A stretch of DNA of 7,001 bases from Bacteroidota bacterium (GCA_028875955.1 JAGWTX010000127.1:1-7001); one strand, 5' to 3'. Counted from the first letter of the stretch, positions 1-6,463 are shown. Made by a program: numbers and translations. The notes: generated by a model not told the origin, from the letters alone.

Positions 1-2327
1 CCATTCTCGGTGGTCAGTGTCTGGTTATAGATATAGTTATAGGTATATCCATTGGGTATATATTTTGTGTCAAACAGGTTATTCACCTGACCGATGATCT
101 GCCATTCCCCGCCCAGCATATGTTTCAGGGTCCAGTTCGCCCGGAAATTCTCCACCCAGAAGCCATCCAGTTTCCTGGCATCACTCTGGCTGTTATCCAT
201 ATATTGTTTCCCGACATATTTGCTGATCAGGTTCAGGCTGAGTTGTTTTACCGGGATGATCGAAACGGTTGCACTACCGATAACGGAAGGCGAAAAAGAG
301 ATATCAGTGTTCCTGTGTGTAACCGGATCCTGGCCGCCTGTATCATAATTATCCAGGTATTCCACAAAGGAAGCCACTTTGTTTTTACTGAAAGTCAGAT
401 TGCCGGCCAGCTGCATCCAGCGGTTAATATGCGCTGACGCCTGTAATTCAATCCCCAATCGGTAACTATACGGAATGTTGATCCGGGTATAGGAACCCAC
501 ATCATTGATCTGACCGGTCTGAACCAGTTGATTCAGGTAGTACATGTAATAAACGGTTGCCCCATACTGAAATTCGGGACTGCGTTTTTCCATACCGAGT
601 TCCACATCGTGTAAGGTTTCGGCCTTGGGCTGACTGGTGATGCCGGTCTGGAAATCATCACGGTTGGGTTCTTTATGTGCCATGGCATAACTGAGAAAAC
701 CCTGCCATCCGTTCCGGTTATAGGTGATACCCAATTTGGGATTGACAAAATGAAAGGTACGATCCACCGTTAAGGTGGGATTCCCTTCAAATCCATTCAT
801 ATTGTGCGCAACTGAACGGTATTGCAGATCGGCAAATCCTGTCCAGTTTTTTTGTAACTGGTGCTGCCATTTTGCATAAAGGTTTCTGTCGGTCTTTACT
901 GCAGGGTAGTCATAATAGCGATAGGCAGGAGGGATGCTGCCGTACTGGAGCCAGGCCAGTGTTCCGTAATGGCTGCCTTCATAAGTGGTCCAGCCACCCC
1001 CCAGCGTAAATTCATCCCTGTTGTCTTTATACTGCAGGGATGCAATCTGTCCGTAAAAAGAGTTGTCGAGCCAGCGTTGTCTTACAAGGTCTGTGCTGGT
1101 TATCGGGCTTCCCCCATTGTTGACATCGGGTAAACCATAATCTGCAAAAGCCTGTCCTGCTTTGTATTCTTCATAATACCCCTTTCCCTTTGTCAGGAAA
1201 ACAGCCGTATTGAAAGACCATTTGGCGGATAGTGCCTGATTGAAAAAAAGCTGGTAATGGGTCTGTGTATAATTATCGGTCTGGTTATCGTAAGGGGTTC
1301 CGGGTTTTTCGGTACCCGCCGGATTAAAGGTCCTGTCTGTATTCAGCAGGTTTTCCGGAACGCCATACCAGGCCTGGTAAGTTTTTTCCTTACCTGAAAA
1401 AATATTCAGCCGCAGCGAAGATTTCTTATTCAGGTAAGCGGTGCTGAAATAAAAGGATTTCAGATCGGAATGGGCCCTGTCGATATAGCCGTCACTGTTG
1501 ATCCGGCTCACCCGGGCATCGAGGGTGAAATGTCCGCCTAGTAAACCTGTTCCGGCTTTCAACGTATTTTTCCAGGTATTAAAGGAGCCAGCCGTATTGT
1601 TCAGTTCTGCATATGGTTTCTCATGATAGTCGTTGGTGGCCAGATTGATGGTTCCTCCAAAGGCACCGGCTCCGTTGGAGGAGGTGCCCACCCCTCTTTG
1701 GATCTGGACACTGCTCAGTGAAGAGGCGAAATCGGGAAGATCTACGAAGTAGGTACCCATGCTTTCGGCATCATTGTATGGGATGCCGTTCAGGGTCACA
1801 TTGATCCGGGTGGCATCGGTTCCCCGGATCCGGATTCCGGTATAACCCACCCCGTTTCCTGCATCCGCGTTAACTACCACGGATGGGGTCTGGTCCAATA
1901 AAAATGGGATATCCTGTCCCAGATTGGTTTTTGCCAATTGCTCCTGCGTGATATTGGTTTTGGCAAACGGTGCTTTATCGGAAGCCCTGAGCGCCCTTAC
2001 TTCCAACGGCTGCAGAAACAGGGAAACGGGCGTCAGAGCTATCTCAAGGCCTGAAACATTTTTGTCAACCTGTACATCCCGGGTATGGGTCTGGAATCCG
2101 ATACTCTTGATGGTCAGGGTCCATTTTCCTGCAGGCAGATTGGGAAAACGGAAACTACCTTCCGCATTGCTGAGGGTTTGCCGGTCTCCGAGGCTGATAA
2201 CAGCACCGGCAATAGGGGAATGGGTGTTCAGTTCTGTGACGGTACCTGTAACCAGGTGTTTCGCGGATTGTGAAAAAACGATTTGGAAGAAGCCCAACCA
2301 AATCAATGTTCCCAAAAACTTTTTCAT
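1..2327 (-). CDS. TonB-dependent outer-membrane receptor, probable thiamine/precursor importer (C-terminus cut by window edge)
   Basis: I read this frame by hand: 775 codons from the ATG at 2327 down to position 3 with no stop. Residues 1-20 (MKKFLGTLIWLGFFQIVFSQ) are a signal peptide. Residues about 25-110 resemble a carboxypeptidase-regulatory-like beta-sandwich (VTGTVTELNTHSPIAGAVI). Residues about 120-230 are a TonB plug, with DIPFLLDQTPSVV, GIRIRGTD, LNGIPYNDAES and GAGAFGGTINLATN. The rest is aromatic-rich alternating beta-barrel, ending in the family-typical NNLFDTKYIPNGYTYNY, so only some 20-30 residues should be missing. Receptors of this kind sit in the outer membrane and import scarce ligands using TonB-ExbBD energy. 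The substrate is inferred from the TPP riboswitch in its leader; thiamine-regulated TonB receptors (called OMR1 or OMthi) are known in Bacteroidota. Barrel sequence alone would not show the substrate. The start fits a signal peptide and an A-rich upstream region. Genes downstream of it, such as PnuT or a thiamine kinase, would lie outside the window. Confidence 0.93.
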   Translation of the reverse strand, partial: MKKFLGTLIWLGFFQIVFSQSAKHLVTGTVTELNTHSPIAGAVISLGDRQTLSNAEGSFRFPNLPAGKWTLTIKSIGFQTHTRDVQVDKNVSGLEIALTPVSLFLQPLEVRALRASDKAPFAKTNITQEQLAKTNLGQDIPFLLDQTPSVVVNADAGNGVGYTGIRIRGTDATRINVTLNGIPYNDAESMGTYFVDLPDFASSLSSVQIQRGVGTSSNGAGAFGGTINLATNDYHEKPYAELNNTAGSFNTWKNTLKAGTGLLGGHFTLDARVSRINSDGYIDRAHSDLKSFYFSTAYLNKKSSLRLNIFSGKEKTYQAWYGVPENLLNTDRTFNPAGTEKPGTPYDNQTDNYTQTHYQLFFNQALSAKWSFNTAVFLTKGKGYYEEYKAGQAFADYGLPDVNNGGSPITSTDLVRQRWLDNSFYGQIASLQYKDNRDEFTLGGGWTTYEGSHYGTLAWLQYGSIPPAYRYYDYPAVKTDRNLYAKWQHQLQKNWTGFADLQYRSVAHNMNGFEGNPTLTVDRTFHFVNPKLGITYNRNGWQGFLSYAMAHKEPNRDDFQTGITSQPKAETLHDVELGMEKRSPEFQYGATVYYMYYLNQLVQTGQINDVGSYTRINIPYSYRLGIELQASAHINRWMQLAGNLTFSKNKVASFVEYLDNYDTGGQDPVTHRNTDISFSPSVIGSATVSIIPVKQLSLNLISKYVGKQYMDNSQSDARKLDGFWVENFRANWTLKHMLGGEWQIIGQVNNLFDTKYIPNGYTYNYIYNQTLTTEN

Positions 2328-2424
2328 TTTTTGAAGTTTAAAAGTTAATAATGGGAACAGGGAAATGCTAACGGAGAGGTATTGAAAAATCTTACACCTT
2401 CCCTTCGCAGGAATTACCCTGTTC
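2307..2424 (-). promoter_or_regulatory. Candidate riboswitch expression platform: three mutually exclusive pairing segments
   Basis: On the minus-strand transcript, the aptamer segment GAACAGGG (2424-2417, J4/5 and P5) is perfectly complementary to leader CCCUGUUC (2362-2355). After one mismatch the pairing continues for AAU/AUU. The overlapping leader segment UGUUCCCA (2359-2352) is perfectly complementary to UGGGAACA (2314-2307) in codons 5-7 of the receptor. In that second fold, AAACUU (just before the start) can pair with AAGUUU (codons 3-4), leaving the AUG in a loop. The two pairings share UGUUC and exclude each other. Inferred model: without TPP the leader pairs with the aptamer and the start is free; with TPP the aptamer is closed and the leader folds onto the start region. 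This is read from complementarity only, with no folding energies. Confidence 0.5.
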
Positions 2425-2485
2425 AGGTTCAACGGGTATTATCTCAGCCGGCGTGGAAATTTCCACGATAGCACCCCGAGGAATG
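2395..2485 (-). promoter_or_regulatory. TPP riboswitch aptamer (THI element)
   Basis: Read on the minus strand, the conserved blocks of the TPP aptamer occur in order: CTCGGGGTGC (2480-2471), the pyrimidine-binding GGCTGAGA (2449-2442), ACCCGTTGAACCTGAACAGG (J2/4, P4 and the 5' side of P5), GGGTAATTCCTG (P5 loop and 3' side), and GCGAAGGGA (2408-2400). P3 is a perfect 8-bp hairpin arm (CGTGGAAA/TTTCCACG, 2452-2467). P5 is CAGG/CCTG, P4 is CCT/AGG. P1 is short (CCT/AGG plus a few weak pairs). It lies 67 nt upstream of the receptor start codon and directly downstream of a promoter on the same strand, so it should sense cytoplasmic TPP and repress receptor production. No hairpin followed by a U-run is visible after the aptamer, so control is more likely translational than by termination. 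Confidence 0.95.
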
Positions 2486-2493
2486 ATCTTTTG

Positions 2494-2524
2494 CAAAATT
2501 AGCAGTTCCTTGCATCCGGCACAA
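2494..2524 (-). promoter_or_regulatory. Promoter of the riboswitch-receptor transcript
   Basis: On the minus strand, TTG (2524-2522) is followed after 20 nt by TAATTTTG (2501-2494), a full match to the Bacteroidota -7 consensus TAnnTTTG with a -33 TTG. Transcription would start near 2487-2489, just before the aptamer's first conserved block, which is where a riboswitch transcript should begin. Confidence 0.7.
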
Positions 2525-2535
2525 CTGTAACTTTC
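2510..2535 (+). promoter_or_regulatory. Possible weak promoter of the GIN-domain gene
   Basis: TAACTTTC (2528-2535) matches TAnnTTTG at all but the last base and lies 25 bp before the ATG at 2561. The nearest TTG (2510-2512) is only 15 nt upstream, shorter than the 19-20 nt spacing of the other promoters in this window. It overlaps the divergent receptor promoter. Tentative. Confidence 0.3.
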
Positions 2536-2560
2536 CGTTTCCAAATACGTTATATCAAAA

Positions 2561-3301
2561 ATGACCCCCATGAAGTATTTTTTACTAACCCTGGTTTTTG
2601 GAATGGGTATGCATATGCTGCCTGCACAGATACAGCGGAACCTGGTGGTGGATGCGGACGCAGAAGCCAGGACCGTATCGGCTTTTACCGGTATTGAGGT
2701 ATCCGGTGCCATTGATCTGTATATCTCCCAGGGAGAACAGGCTGGTGTGGCCATCAGTGCCAATAGTGATGAGATCAAACAAAGAATCCGGACCGAAGTC
2801 AGTTCCGGTATCCTGCATATCTATTTGGATGGAAAGGGATTGAACTGGAAACGATGGGGCAACCATAAGATGAAAGCCTATGTGACCTATCATACCCTGA
2901 ACCGGCTGGAAGCTTCCGGAGCCTGCAATATCAGAACCACAGATCCCATCCGGCAGGAGGTACTCCGGATCGAATTATCAGGCGCCAGTGATTTTAACGG
3001 GGAAGTGGCCATTGGCAAACTGACCCTGAGTGCCTCCGGAGCGTCTGATCTCAAAATCAGTGGTTCAGCCGATGAGCTTTTGGTGGATGCCAACGGGGCC
3101 TGTAATGTAAAAGGCTATGATCTGGCATCCCGCATGTGCAAGATCAATGCCAGCGGGGCTTCCAATGTCAGGATAACCGTAAACCAGGAGCTCAATGCCG
3201 TAGCCAGCGGGGGTAGTACCATTTTTTACAAAGGCACCGGTTTGATCCGGGATATCAGCAGCAGTGGGGGCGCTTCCATCAAGAAACGCTCGGATGATTA
3301 G
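2561..3301 (+). CDS. Secreted GIN-domain (DUF2807) repeat protein of unknown function
   Basis: This 246-residue protein starts with a signal peptide (MKYFLLTLVFGMGMHMLPAQ from residue 4). The ATG at 2570 would give a cleaner signal sequence than the one at 2561; both are possible. The mature part is a series of short repeats, each centred on a small-residue turn: EVSGAIDL (46), EASGACNI (117), ELSGASDF (138), SASGASDL (157), DANGACNV (176), NASGASNV (196), VASGGSTI and SSSGGASI, spaced about 20 residues apart from the second copy on. This is the signature of the GIN or 'putative auto-transporter adhesin head' domain, a right-handed beta-helix-like fold common in Bacteroidota. Its role is not established; 'adhesin' is only a family name. 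It should be exported to periplasm or cell surface; no lipobox or sorting tail is visible. It is transcribed divergently from the riboswitch-receptor unit and ends 26 bp before an intrinsic terminator, so it is probably monocistronic. Confidence 0.88.
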   Translation: MTPMKYFLLTLVFGMGMHMLPAQIQRNLVVDADAEARTVSAFTGIEVSGAIDLYISQGEQAGVAISANSDEIKQRIRTEVSSGILHIYLDGKGLNWKRWGNHKMKAYVTYHTLNRLEASGACNIRTTDPIRQEVLRIELSGASDFNGEVAIGKLTLSASGASDLKISGSADELLVDANGACNVKGYDLASRMCKINASGASNVRITVNQELNAVASGGSTIFYKGTGLIRDISSSGGASIKKRSDD

Positions 3302-3327
3302 ATCCTTTGTTGGCCGGTGCTTTTCTG

Positions 3328-3358
3328 AAAACCGGCTTCTTCCGGTTTTTTTCTTTTT
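3328..3358 (+). terminator. Intrinsic terminator of the GIN-domain gene
   Basis: AAAACCGG (3328-3335) and CCGGTTTT (3342-3349) form an 8-bp stem with a CTTCTT loop. The 3' arm runs into a T-rich tract (TTTCTTTTT). It lies 26 bp after the stop codon. Confidence 0.85.
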
Positions 3359-3457
3359 AGGCGGTCTGCATCGTTTGTCTGCTACCTAAAATCCTTTCCG
3401 GCAAAGGCTTTCAGACGAATTAGTCTGTCCTGTGTTTCACCTGAAGTAAATAAATAT

Positions 3458-3488
3458 TTGGATACTACTCCGTACAACCCTACTTTTG
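3458..3488 (+). promoter_or_regulatory. Promoter of the initiator tRNA gene
   Basis: TTTG (3457-3460), a 20-nt spacer and TACTTTTG (3481-3488) fully match the Bacteroidota TTG/TAnnTTTG promoter. The box ends 13 bp before the first tRNA base, leaving a very short 5' leader to be removed by RNase P. Confidence 0.75.
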
Positions 3489-3501
3489 CTGCCCAATACA
3501 T

Positions 3502-3573
<72 letters not shown>

Positions 3574-3576
3574 CAA

Positions 3577-3604
3577 AAAGGCCACAGATGTGGCTTTTGT
3601 TTTT
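3577..3604 (+). terminator. Intrinsic terminator after tRNA-fMet
   Basis: AAAGGCCAC (3577-3585), loop AGAT, and GTGGCTTTT (3590-3598) form a 9-bp stem with one G-U pair, followed by GTTTTTT-like sequence. It starts 3 bp after the tRNA's last base. Confidence 0.8.
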
Positions 3605-3756
3605 CAAAGGGTCAGCATAGGACCCCCATTCGGCTAGAGGCTACTCTGGATACTGAAAGAACAGAACGGAACAGGACCCATGGTCCCGCTTGTCATTCCC
3701 GTTAACCTCCTTCGCTTTCTGGGTAGTACACAAAAAATACCGTTTACCGGTTTATC
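3605..3756. other. Intergenic stretch before era, no recognisable signal
   Basis: These 152 bases lie between the tRNA terminator and era. I see no TAnnTTTG promoter with a properly spaced TTG, no conserved RNA and no credible small gene. An era promoter is expected here, because a terminator lies upstream, but I could not identify it. Confidence 0.5.
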
Positions 3757-4632
3757 ATGATGAAAGCAGGATTTGTAAATATTTTCGGCAGACCCAATGC
3801 GGGTAAAAGCACTTTGCTCAACGCGCTGATCGGTGAGAAAATGGCGATCGTATCCCCCAAAGTGCAAACCACCCGTCACCGCATCAAAGCCTTTCTGAAC
3901 AAACCCGGTGAATACCAGATCATCTTTTCTGATACGCCCGGAATCATCGATCCCCAGTACAAATTGCATGTACGGATGATGGATTCGGTGAAATCCGCAC
4001 TGGAAGATGCAGACCTGGCCCTGTTGATTGTGGATGCGAATGAGAACCTGGAAGAAGTGGATGCCATTTTCCAGGGTCTCCGCTTGCGGGTACCCAGTAT
4101 TGTGATCCTGAATAAGATTGATGAAGCGGCCAACGGGAAGATTGCGCTGGCCGAGGCTTTTTTTGCAGACAAGCCGTATTGCCGTCAGCTGGTAAAAATT
4201 TCGGCCCTTCAAAAAGTGCACCTGAATAAATTACTGGATGCCATTTTGGCTTTTTTACCGGAAGGAAACCCGTTTTATAACGAGGACGACCTGAGTGATC
4301 TTCCGACCAAATTTTTTGTCAGTGAACTGATCCGTGAAAAGATCTACCAGCTTTTTGGTGATGAGATCCCTTATCATACAGCCGTAATGGTCAATGAATA
4401 CAAGGAGAAGGAATCACTGGTAAAGATCCAGGCGGATATCATCGTAAACCGGGAAACCCAGAAAGCCATCATCATTGGTGATAAGGGAAAGATGATCAAA
4501 CAGATCGGTGTTGCCGCCAGGGCGGATATTGAAGCTTTTATCGGGCAGAAGGTTTTTCTGGAACTGTTTGTAAAAGTCAGACCCAAGTGGCGGGATAACG
4601 ATTTTCAGTTAAAAGAATATGGATACAAATAA
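3757..4632 (+). CDS. era: GTPase Era, 30S ribosome assembly factor
   Basis: This 291-residue protein is a full-length Era, a GTPase that binds the 3' end of 16S rRNA and helps mature the small ribosomal subunit in the cytoplasm. All GTPase motifs are present: G1 GRPNAGKST (11-19), switch-I TTRHR (38-42), G3 DTPG (59-62), G4 NKID (119-122) and G5 SAL (149-151). The C-terminal half carries the type II KH RNA-binding domain, with the linker LPEGNPFYNEDDLSDLPTKF (167-186), PYHTAV (205-210), and the GDKG loop (241-244) in the KAIIIGDKGKMIKQIG segment. There are two adjacent ATGs (3757 and 3760); MKAGFVNIFG from the second is the commoner form. An in-frame TAG upstream rules out a longer start. der follows after 50 bp on the same strand, so co-transcription is likely. 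Confidence 0.97.
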   Translation: MMKAGFVNIFGRPNAGKSTLLNALIGEKMAIVSPKVQTTRHRIKAFLNKPGEYQIIFSDTPGIIDPQYKLHVRMMDSVKSALEDADLALLIVDANENLEEVDAIFQGLRLRVPSIVILNKIDEAANGKIALAEAFFADKPYCRQLVKISALQKVHLNKLLDAILAFLPEGNPFYNEDDLSDLPTKFFVSELIREKIYQLFGDEIPYHTAVMVNEYKEKESLVKIQADIIVNRETQKAIIIGDKGKMIKQIGVAARADIEAFIGQKVFLELFVKVRPKWRDNDFQLKEYGYK

Positions 4633-4682
4633 TTATAAATGAATTATTTGTAAATAATAATTAATATTTTAATTTAAATAAA

Positions 4683-5996
4683 ATGAGTTATACAGTTGCA
4701 ATTGTGGGGCGACCCAATGTGGGAAAGAGTACATTGTTTAACCGGTTCCTGGAACAAAGGAAGGCGATTGTTGATGATATCAGCGGGGTTACCCGCGACC
4801 GTCAGTATGGTCTGGCAGACTGGAATGGAAAGGTATTCAACCTGATTGATACGGGAGGGTTTGTGCCATCCAGTGATGATATCTTTGAAAGGGAGATCCG
4901 GAAACAGGTGCAGATCGCCATTGAAGAGGCTGATGGGATCATTTTTATGGTGGATGTGGCAACCGGGATCACCGATCTGGATGAATCGATGGCAGATATG
5001 CTGCGAAGGGCTAAAAAGCCGGTATATGTGGTGGTCAACAAGGTTGACAACGGCACCCGTGAACTGGAAGCTACTGAATTTTACTCCCTGGGTTTTAAAA
5101 ACAATTTTTTTATCAGCAGTATTTCCGGAAGCGGTACGGGAGAGCTTTTGGATGCGGTTACGGAACCCATAACCGCCGAGGACGTGGAAGCGGCCATGAA
5201 AGACAGCGGGCTTCCCAAGTTTGCCATCATCGGACAGCCCAATGTGGGCAAATCCTCCCTGCTGAATGCCCTGGTCGGAGAGGAAAGAACCATTGTGAGT
5301 GATATTTCCGGCACGACCCGCGATAGCATCCATACCCATTACAAGCTGTTTCAGAAAGAGTTCATGCTCATCGATACGGCAGGGATCCGGAAAAAAAGCA
5401 AGGAGAAGGAAGACCTGGAGTTTTACTCCATTATCCGGGCCATCAAAGCCATTGACGATGCAGATGTCTGTATGATCGTACTGGATGCCCATAAGGGAAT
5501 CACCGCCCAGGATATCTCCATTTTCAGCCTGGCGGTCAGAAAAGGCAAAGGGGTGGTTGTGCTGGTAAATAAATGGGATCTTGTTGAAAAAGAGACCAAT
5601 ACAGCGCGTGATTATGAAAACACTTTAAAGAAAAAACTGGCCCCTTTTACCGATGTACCCATTTTGTTTATCTCGGTGATTGAAAAAACAAGGATTTTCA
5701 AGGCGATAGAACTGGCCCTGGAAGTGTATGAAAACCGGAAACGCCGCGTACCCACCTCACAATTGAACGAAGCCATGCTGGCGGCTGTTGCAGCTTACCA
5801 TGCTCCTGTGGTGAGAGGAAATACGATAAAAATAAAATATGTCACCCAGTTGCCAACCGAAGTGCCATCCTTTGCTTTTTTTACCAATTATCCGGATGAT
5901 ATCAAGATGCCGTATAAGAATTATCTCGAAAACCAGCTCAGGTTAAAGTTTAATTTCAAAGGGGTGCCTATACGTATTTTCTTTAGAAAGAAATAA
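4683..5996 (+). CDS. der: GTPase Der (EngA), 50S ribosome assembly factor
   Basis: This 437-residue protein has the unique Der layout of two GTPase domains followed by a KH-like domain. Der binds the large ribosomal subunit late in its assembly. Domain 1 has GRPNVGKST (9-17), DTGG (56-59) and NKVD (119-122). Domain 2 has GQPNVGKSS (184-192), GTTRDS (210-215), DTAG (231-234) and NKWD (296-299). The KH-like domain covers about 355-437 (NEAMLAAVAAYHAPVVRG through FKGVPIRIFFRKK). The G5 region of domain 2 reads SVIEKTRI where proteobacterial Der has SALTGQRV; I believe this is a lineage variant, not damage. Length is normal. The 50-bp gap after era is almost pure A+T and contains a weak TTG-N19-TAATTTAA (4648-4677), which is too close to the start to be trusted as a promoter. 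The start is preceded by A-rich sequence, as usual for Bacteroidota. Confidence 0.97.
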   Translation: MSYTVAIVGRPNVGKSTLFNRFLEQRKAIVDDISGVTRDRQYGLADWNGKVFNLIDTGGFVPSSDDIFEREIRKQVQIAIEEADGIIFMVDVATGITDLDESMADMLRRAKKPVYVVVNKVDNGTRELEATEFYSLGFKNNFFISSISGSGTGELLDAVTEPITAEDVEAAMKDSGLPKFAIIGQPNVGKSSLLNALVGEERTIVSDISGTTRDSIHTHYKLFQKEFMLIDTAGIRKKSKEKEDLEFYSIIRAIKAIDDADVCMIVLDAHKGITAQDISIFSLAVRKGKGVVVLVNKWDLVEKETNTARDYENTLKKKLAPFTDVPILFISVIEKTRIFKAIELALEVYENRKRRVPTSQLNEAMLAAVAAYHAPVVRGNTIKIKYVTQLPTEVPSFAFFTNYPDDIKMPYKNYLENQLRLKFNFKGVPIRIFFRKK

Positions 5997-6013
5997 ATTA
6001 CTTTATATAATAT

Positions 6014-6043
6014 TTGTTAAATCGGACAGGGTTGTTATCTTTG
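6014..6043 (+). promoter_or_regulatory. Promoter of the small lipoprotein gene
   Basis: TTG (6014-6016), a 19-nt spacer and TATCTTTG (6036-6043) fully match the Bacteroidota promoter consensus. The ATG is at 6076, giving an A-rich leader of about 25 nt. This is one of the best promoter matches in the window and suggests strong independent expression. Confidence 0.8.
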
Positions 6044-6075
6044 CGCAAACTTAAAAACTCAAAAAATCAAGTACA

Positions 6076-6258
6076 ATGAAAAAAGTATTAGCAATCTTAG
6101 CAGTAGCCGGTTTCATGGCTGCATGTAATTCAGGTGAGGAAAAAGCTGCCACTGCAGATAGCACTGCTACTCAGTCTGTTGACACTACCAAAGCTGCCAT
6201 GGATACCACTCACATGGATACCACTCATGCAATGGATACTACCAAAGCTAAAATGTAA
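6076..6258 (+). CDS. Small Thr/Asp-rich repeat lipoprotein, function unknown
   Basis: This 60-residue protein starts with a lipoprotein signal (MKKVLAILAVAGFMAAC): two lysines, a hydrophobic core and lipobox MAAC, with Cys17 as the lipidated residue. The next residues, NSGEEK, place two acidic residues at +4 and +5. This resembles the Bacteroidota lipoprotein export signal that sends lipoproteins to the cell surface, so surface exposure is possible but inferred. The mature 44 residues have no globular look: an Ala/Thr/Ser-rich stretch is followed by VDTTKAAMDTTHMDTTHAMDTTKAKM, four DTT[KH] units. I do not recognise a characterised family. Short lipoproteins with such low-complexity tails are common in this phylum. 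It has its own strong promoter and terminator, so it is a stand-alone gene between der and lon. The signal peptide, promoter and terminator together argue that it is real despite its size. Confidence 0.85.
   Translation: MKKVLAILAVAGFMAACNSGEEKAATADSTATQSVDTTKAAMDTTHMDTTHAMDTTKAKM
6198..6227 (+). repeat. Two perfect 15-bp tandem repeats in the lipoprotein gene
   Basis: CATGGATACCACTCA occurs twice without a gap (6198-6212 and 6213-6227). It encodes the MDTTH units. A third, diverged unit follows (ATGGATACTACCAAA, 6232-6246). The 15-bp length keeps the frame, so copy number could change by slippage without breaking the gene. Confidence 0.9.
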
Positions 6259-6307
6259 TTCAGGTACTTATTACTGAATAATATTACTTACAGCCAAACA
6301 GCTGTAT

Positions 6308-6341
6308 AAAAAGATCCTCCCGGTTTCGGGAGGATTTTTTT
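6308..6341 (+). terminator. Strong intrinsic terminator between the lipoprotein gene and lon
   Basis: ATCCTCCCG (6314-6322) and CGGGAGGAT (6327-6335) form a perfect 9-bp stem with a GTTT loop. It is followed by T6 and preceded by an A-rich run that can extend the stem. It should work in either direction, and it separates the lipoprotein transcript from lon. Confidence 0.92.
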
Positions 6342-6463
6342 GTGCCAGTTTGTACCAATTTCCCTGATTCGGGAGCAATGGCACCAATATTGACTTATTT
6401 TCATAAACCCGATTCAGCGCAGGATTTGATGACTGTGTGACATTTTGACCCAAGTAAGAAAAT

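Noticed and set aside
94..1133. Several plus-strand open frames inside the receptor gene.
   Set aside because: They are antisense to a continuous 775-codon receptor frame with clear domain motifs; their products are compositionally odd and have no signals.
2452..2467. Perfect 16-bp palindrome CGTGGAAATTTCCACG, which could look like an operator for a dimeric repressor.
   Set aside because: It lies exactly where the P3 arm of the TPP riboswitch belongs, between the GGGGTGC and CTGAGA blocks, so RNA structure explains it.
2392..2778. Minus-strand open frame of 128 codons across the riboswitch and the start of the GIN gene.
   Set aside because: It overlaps the aptamer, the receptor promoter and the well-supported GIN coding region, and its product has no family-like features.
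3661..3690. Small inverted repeat GGACC-CAT-GGTCC before era.
   Set aside because: The loop is only 3 nt, there is no T-run, and its position far from any promoter gives no regulatory meaning.
3634..4221. Minus-strand open frame of 195 codons opposite era.
   Set aside because: era on the plus strand has every GTPase and KH motif; the opposite frame is its antisense shadow. The same applies to the 272-codon minus frame opposite der.
6342..6384. Inverted repeat GTGCCA/TGGCAC with an inner TCCC/GGGA upstream of lon, as a possible heat-shock operator.
   Set aside because: The arms are short and far apart, and it does not match CIRCE (TTAGCACTC-N9-GAGTGCTAA) or any operator I know; chance is likely.
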